Origin: JBBRLG01 sp038231495
GTDB lineage: Bacteria; Planctomycetota; Planctomycetia; Gemmatales; Gemmataceae
NCBI GenBank assembly: GCA_038231495.1
Contig: JBBRLG010000429.1
Location: forward strand, 1-6,545
DNA length: 6,545 nucleotides
Reading direction: 5' to 3'
The notes beneath the pieces are model-generated. The model was given only the letters and a program-made list of their open reading frames with translations. It was not told the origin of the DNA and searched no databases. Each line of letters begins with the position of its first letter. Within the stretch, counting starts at the first letter, position 1. The translations under genes and the position numbers were made by a program. Positions 4,650 to 6,545 of this stretch are shown here, one piece after another.

Positions 4650-6545
4650 TCACGGCTTCTTCGACTCCTCTGCCGCCGCCGGCACGATGACGCCGGGCAA
4701 CTCCAGCTTCTTCGCCGTGTCGTTCAGCTTCGCCAGGTCGTCCGCGACGAGCAGCTTCCACTCCAGGCCGTACTTCACCAGCAGCAATTGCTGCTCCTGG
4801 TACACCTCGCGCAGCCCCTGCGTCGGCGGACCGTCGCTGCCGTTGAGCGCGTCCCACAAGAATGCTAGTTGCGAGTAGAGCTGCGCGCCGCCCTTTTGCG
4901 CCAGGATGTCATACGCCACCTTGGCCTTGGGGTTGTGCAGCTTCTCCTCCAAGACTCCGAGCTTCTCGATCGCCTCTTGCGACGCCTTTACCAGCGGCCC
5001 GGCCTTGGCATCTTCTTTTAAGAGCGTGTTGCGGTCCTGCAATTGTTTCCGCACGCTCCGCAGTTGCTCGACCGTTTTGGCCAGGGTGGTCAGGTCGCCG
5101 CGCAGCTTCAGGGCGAACGCCTGTTGCTCGTCGAGGTCGGCGAGCAGTTTCTTGAGGGCGTCCGGATTCTTCGGGTCTTGGCGCGGGTCGAGCTGCACGA
5201 CCAGTTCCGTCTGCACCGTTTCGCCGTCCGCCGTCAACTTGACCGTGTACTTGCCGGGCGTCACCAAGGGGCCGGCCTTCGGGTCGCCGCCGTCGGTCTT
5301 CGCCTTCTTGATCGGCGTTGCGCCCGCAATCTGCAAATCCCACACGACCCGGTGCAAGCCCGCCTCGGTCGGCAGGGCGTCCTTCTTGTCCTTGTCGCCG
5401 CCGTAGTCGCCCTCCTCCTCCGACTTGTCTTCTTCCTCCTCCTTGCTCGACAGTTTGCGAATCACCTCGCCCTTGACGTTCACTACTTCGAGCGTGAGGT
5501 CGCCCTTGGGTTTCTGCTTGAGGTTGTAATGGATGACCGCACCCTCCGGCGGGTTCGGGGCGGAACCGAGCGTCGTTCCTTCGCTGAGACTGCCGCTGTA
5601 GCGGAAGCGGTAGGCCGGCTGCGCGGGGAACAGGTGGACCTTCTTTTCCAGCAAGGTCGGGTTCATCTCGCGCAACGGCGTCAGGTCGTCCAAGACCCAC
5701 AGCGACCGGCCGTTCGTCGCGATCGCCAGGTCGTTGTCTTTCACCACCAAATCGGTCACCGCGACCGTCGGGAAGTTGAGCTTTAAGCGCTTCCAGCTCG
5801 CGCCGTCGTCGGTCGAGTACGCCAGACCGCGCTCGCAGCCGAGGTAGAGCATGCCCTTGCGCTTCGGGTCCTCACGCACCGTCCGCACGAACGCCAACTC
5901 CGCCGGCACCGCGGCGGCCAGCGACGTCCACGAAGCACCGCCATCCAGTGTCTTGAACAGGTAGGGCTTCTGGTCGTCCAACTTGTGGGCGTCCACGACG
6001 ACGTAGGCCGCGTTCGCGTCGAACCGCGACGGCTCGATGCAGCAGACCGTGCCCCACTCCGGCAAACCCACCTTCTTGAGGTTGGCCGTCACGTCCGTCC
6101 AGGTCTTGCCGCCGTCGTCGGACCGCTGCACCAGGCCGTCGTCGGTGCCGACCCAGAGCAGGTCTTTTTTCACCGGCGACTCGGCGACCGCGAAGATGGT
6201 GTCGTACACCTCGACGCCGGTGTTGTCGCCGGTGATCGGGCCGCCGGCCCACTTCTGTTTGGCCTTGTCGTTGCGCGTCAGGTCCTTGCTGATTGCCGTC
6301 CAATGCTCGCCGCTGTCGGTCGTCTTGAACAGAACGTTGGCCCCGTGGTAGATCGTCTTGGCGTCGTGCGGCGAGATCAGGATCGGTGCCGTCCACTGGA
6401 AGCGGTAACGCAAATCTTCCGCGCCGTGGCCCGACGGGTTATACGGATAGATGCCGACACTGCGGGCCTGGCGCGTGCGGTGGTCGTAGCGGGAGATGTA
6501 GCCGCCGTATTCGCCGGCGTAGATGACGTTGGGGTCGGCCGGGTC
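4650..6545 (-). CDS. VPS10/sortilin-like Asp-box (BNR) protein, paralogue of the gene at 1-2267; N-terminus beyond window edge
   Basis: The frame is open from the right edge (GAC at 6545) to TGA at 4652-4650, giving 631 residues with no start in view. Residue 1 aligns with about residue 449 of the other propeller gene, so roughly 450 residues are missing and the full protein should be near 1080. In-window numbering: Asp boxes at about 74, 141, 199 and 244; ATNGRSLWVLDDLTPL (276-291), closing the propeller region as in the paralogue; a beta-sandwich-like part (about 336-450) with GLHRVVWDLQ (396-405) and GKYTVKLTADG (431-441); and a charged helical, probably coiled-coil tail (about 460-545) with a final helical segment. 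An acidic insert (368-389, mostly E, D and K) interrupts the beta-sandwich. No catalytic site is evident. By analogy with the paralogue it is probably exported, but its signal peptide cannot be seen. Function unknown. Confidence 0.93.
   Translation of the reverse strand, partial: DPADPNVIYAGEYGGYISRYDHRTRQARSVGIYPYNPSGHGAEDLRYRFQWTAPILISPHDAKTIYHGANVLFKTTDSGEHWTAISKDLTRNDKAKQKWAGGPITGDNTGVEVYDTIFAVAESPVKKDLLWVGTDDGLVQRSDDGGKTWTDVTANLKKVGLPEWGTVCCIEPSRFDANAAYVVVDAHKLDDQKPYLFKTLDGGASWTSLAAAVPAELAFVRTVREDPKRKGMLYLGCERGLAYSTDDGASWKRLKLNFPTVAVTDLVVKDNDLAIATNGRSLWVLDDLTPLREMNPTLLEKKVHLFPAQPAYRFRYSGSLSEGTTLGSAPNPPEGAVIHYNLKQKPKGDLTLEVVNVKGEVIRKLSSKEEEEDKSEEEGDYGGDKDKKDALPTEAGLHRVVWDLQIAGATPIKKAKTDGGDPKAGPLVTPGKYTVKLTADGETVQTELVVQLDPRQDPKNPDALKKLLADLDEQQAFALKLRGDLTTLAKTVEQLRSVRKQLQDRNTLLKEDAKAGPLVKASQEAIEKLGVLEEKLHNPKAKVAYDILAQKGGAQLYSQLAFLWDALNGSDGPPTQGLREVYQEQQLLLVKYGLEWKLLVADDLAKLNDTAKKLELPGVIVPAAAEESKKP

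Noticed and set aside
5043..5786. Plus-strand open frame of 247 codons
   Set aside because: It is antisense to the C-terminal region of the right-hand propeller gene, with no domain and no ribosome binding site.

Overview
The window is GC-rich DNA with four protein-coding genes, all read from the minus strand. Secreted VPS10/sortilin-like BNR (Asp-box) proteins are common in Planctomycetes. Together with the GC-rich codon use, the C/G-rich intergenic palindromes and a cytosolic-looking neutral-ceramidase-like gene, they suggest a planctomycete, possibly of the Gemmata group. That is an inference; there is no rRNA or other taxonomic marker.

In transcription order (right to left): (1) 6545-4650 is the C-terminal 631 residues of a sortilin-like Asp-box propeller protein whose N-terminus lies beyond the right edge. 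(2) A 163-nt spacer (4487-4649) holds three copies of a 19-nt palindromic repeat module, two of them forming a strong hairpin, plus a possible promoter. (3) 4486-3191 is a 431-residue neutral-ceramidase-like putative metallohydrolase. (4) Three nt later, 3187-2465 is a 240-residue polytopic membrane methyltransferase of the NnrU/isoprenylcysteine-methyltransferase fold, most like MddA (methanethiol S-methyltransferase). (5) A 197-nt spacer (2268-2464) holds a large imperfect inverted repeat with very long C and G runs. (6) 2267-1 is the first 755 residues of a second sortilin-like Asp-box protein, with a GTG start and a signal peptide; its C-terminus is cut off by the left edge.

The two outer genes are paralogues: the tail of the first propeller region aligns almost residue by residue with the second half of the other. 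The two inner genes are probably co-transcribed and translationally coupled, because the methyltransferase ribosome binding site lies inside the end of the ceramidase-like gene. Nothing in the sequence ties the inner pair functionally to the propeller proteins.

I see no tRNA, rRNA, CRISPR array, complete insertion sequence, toxin-antitoxin pair or defence system. The most noteworthy non-coding structures are the inverted repeat at 2290-2436 and the triplicated palindromic module at 4503-4641; both look like members of interspersed repeat families. I did not find a convincing new biological system.
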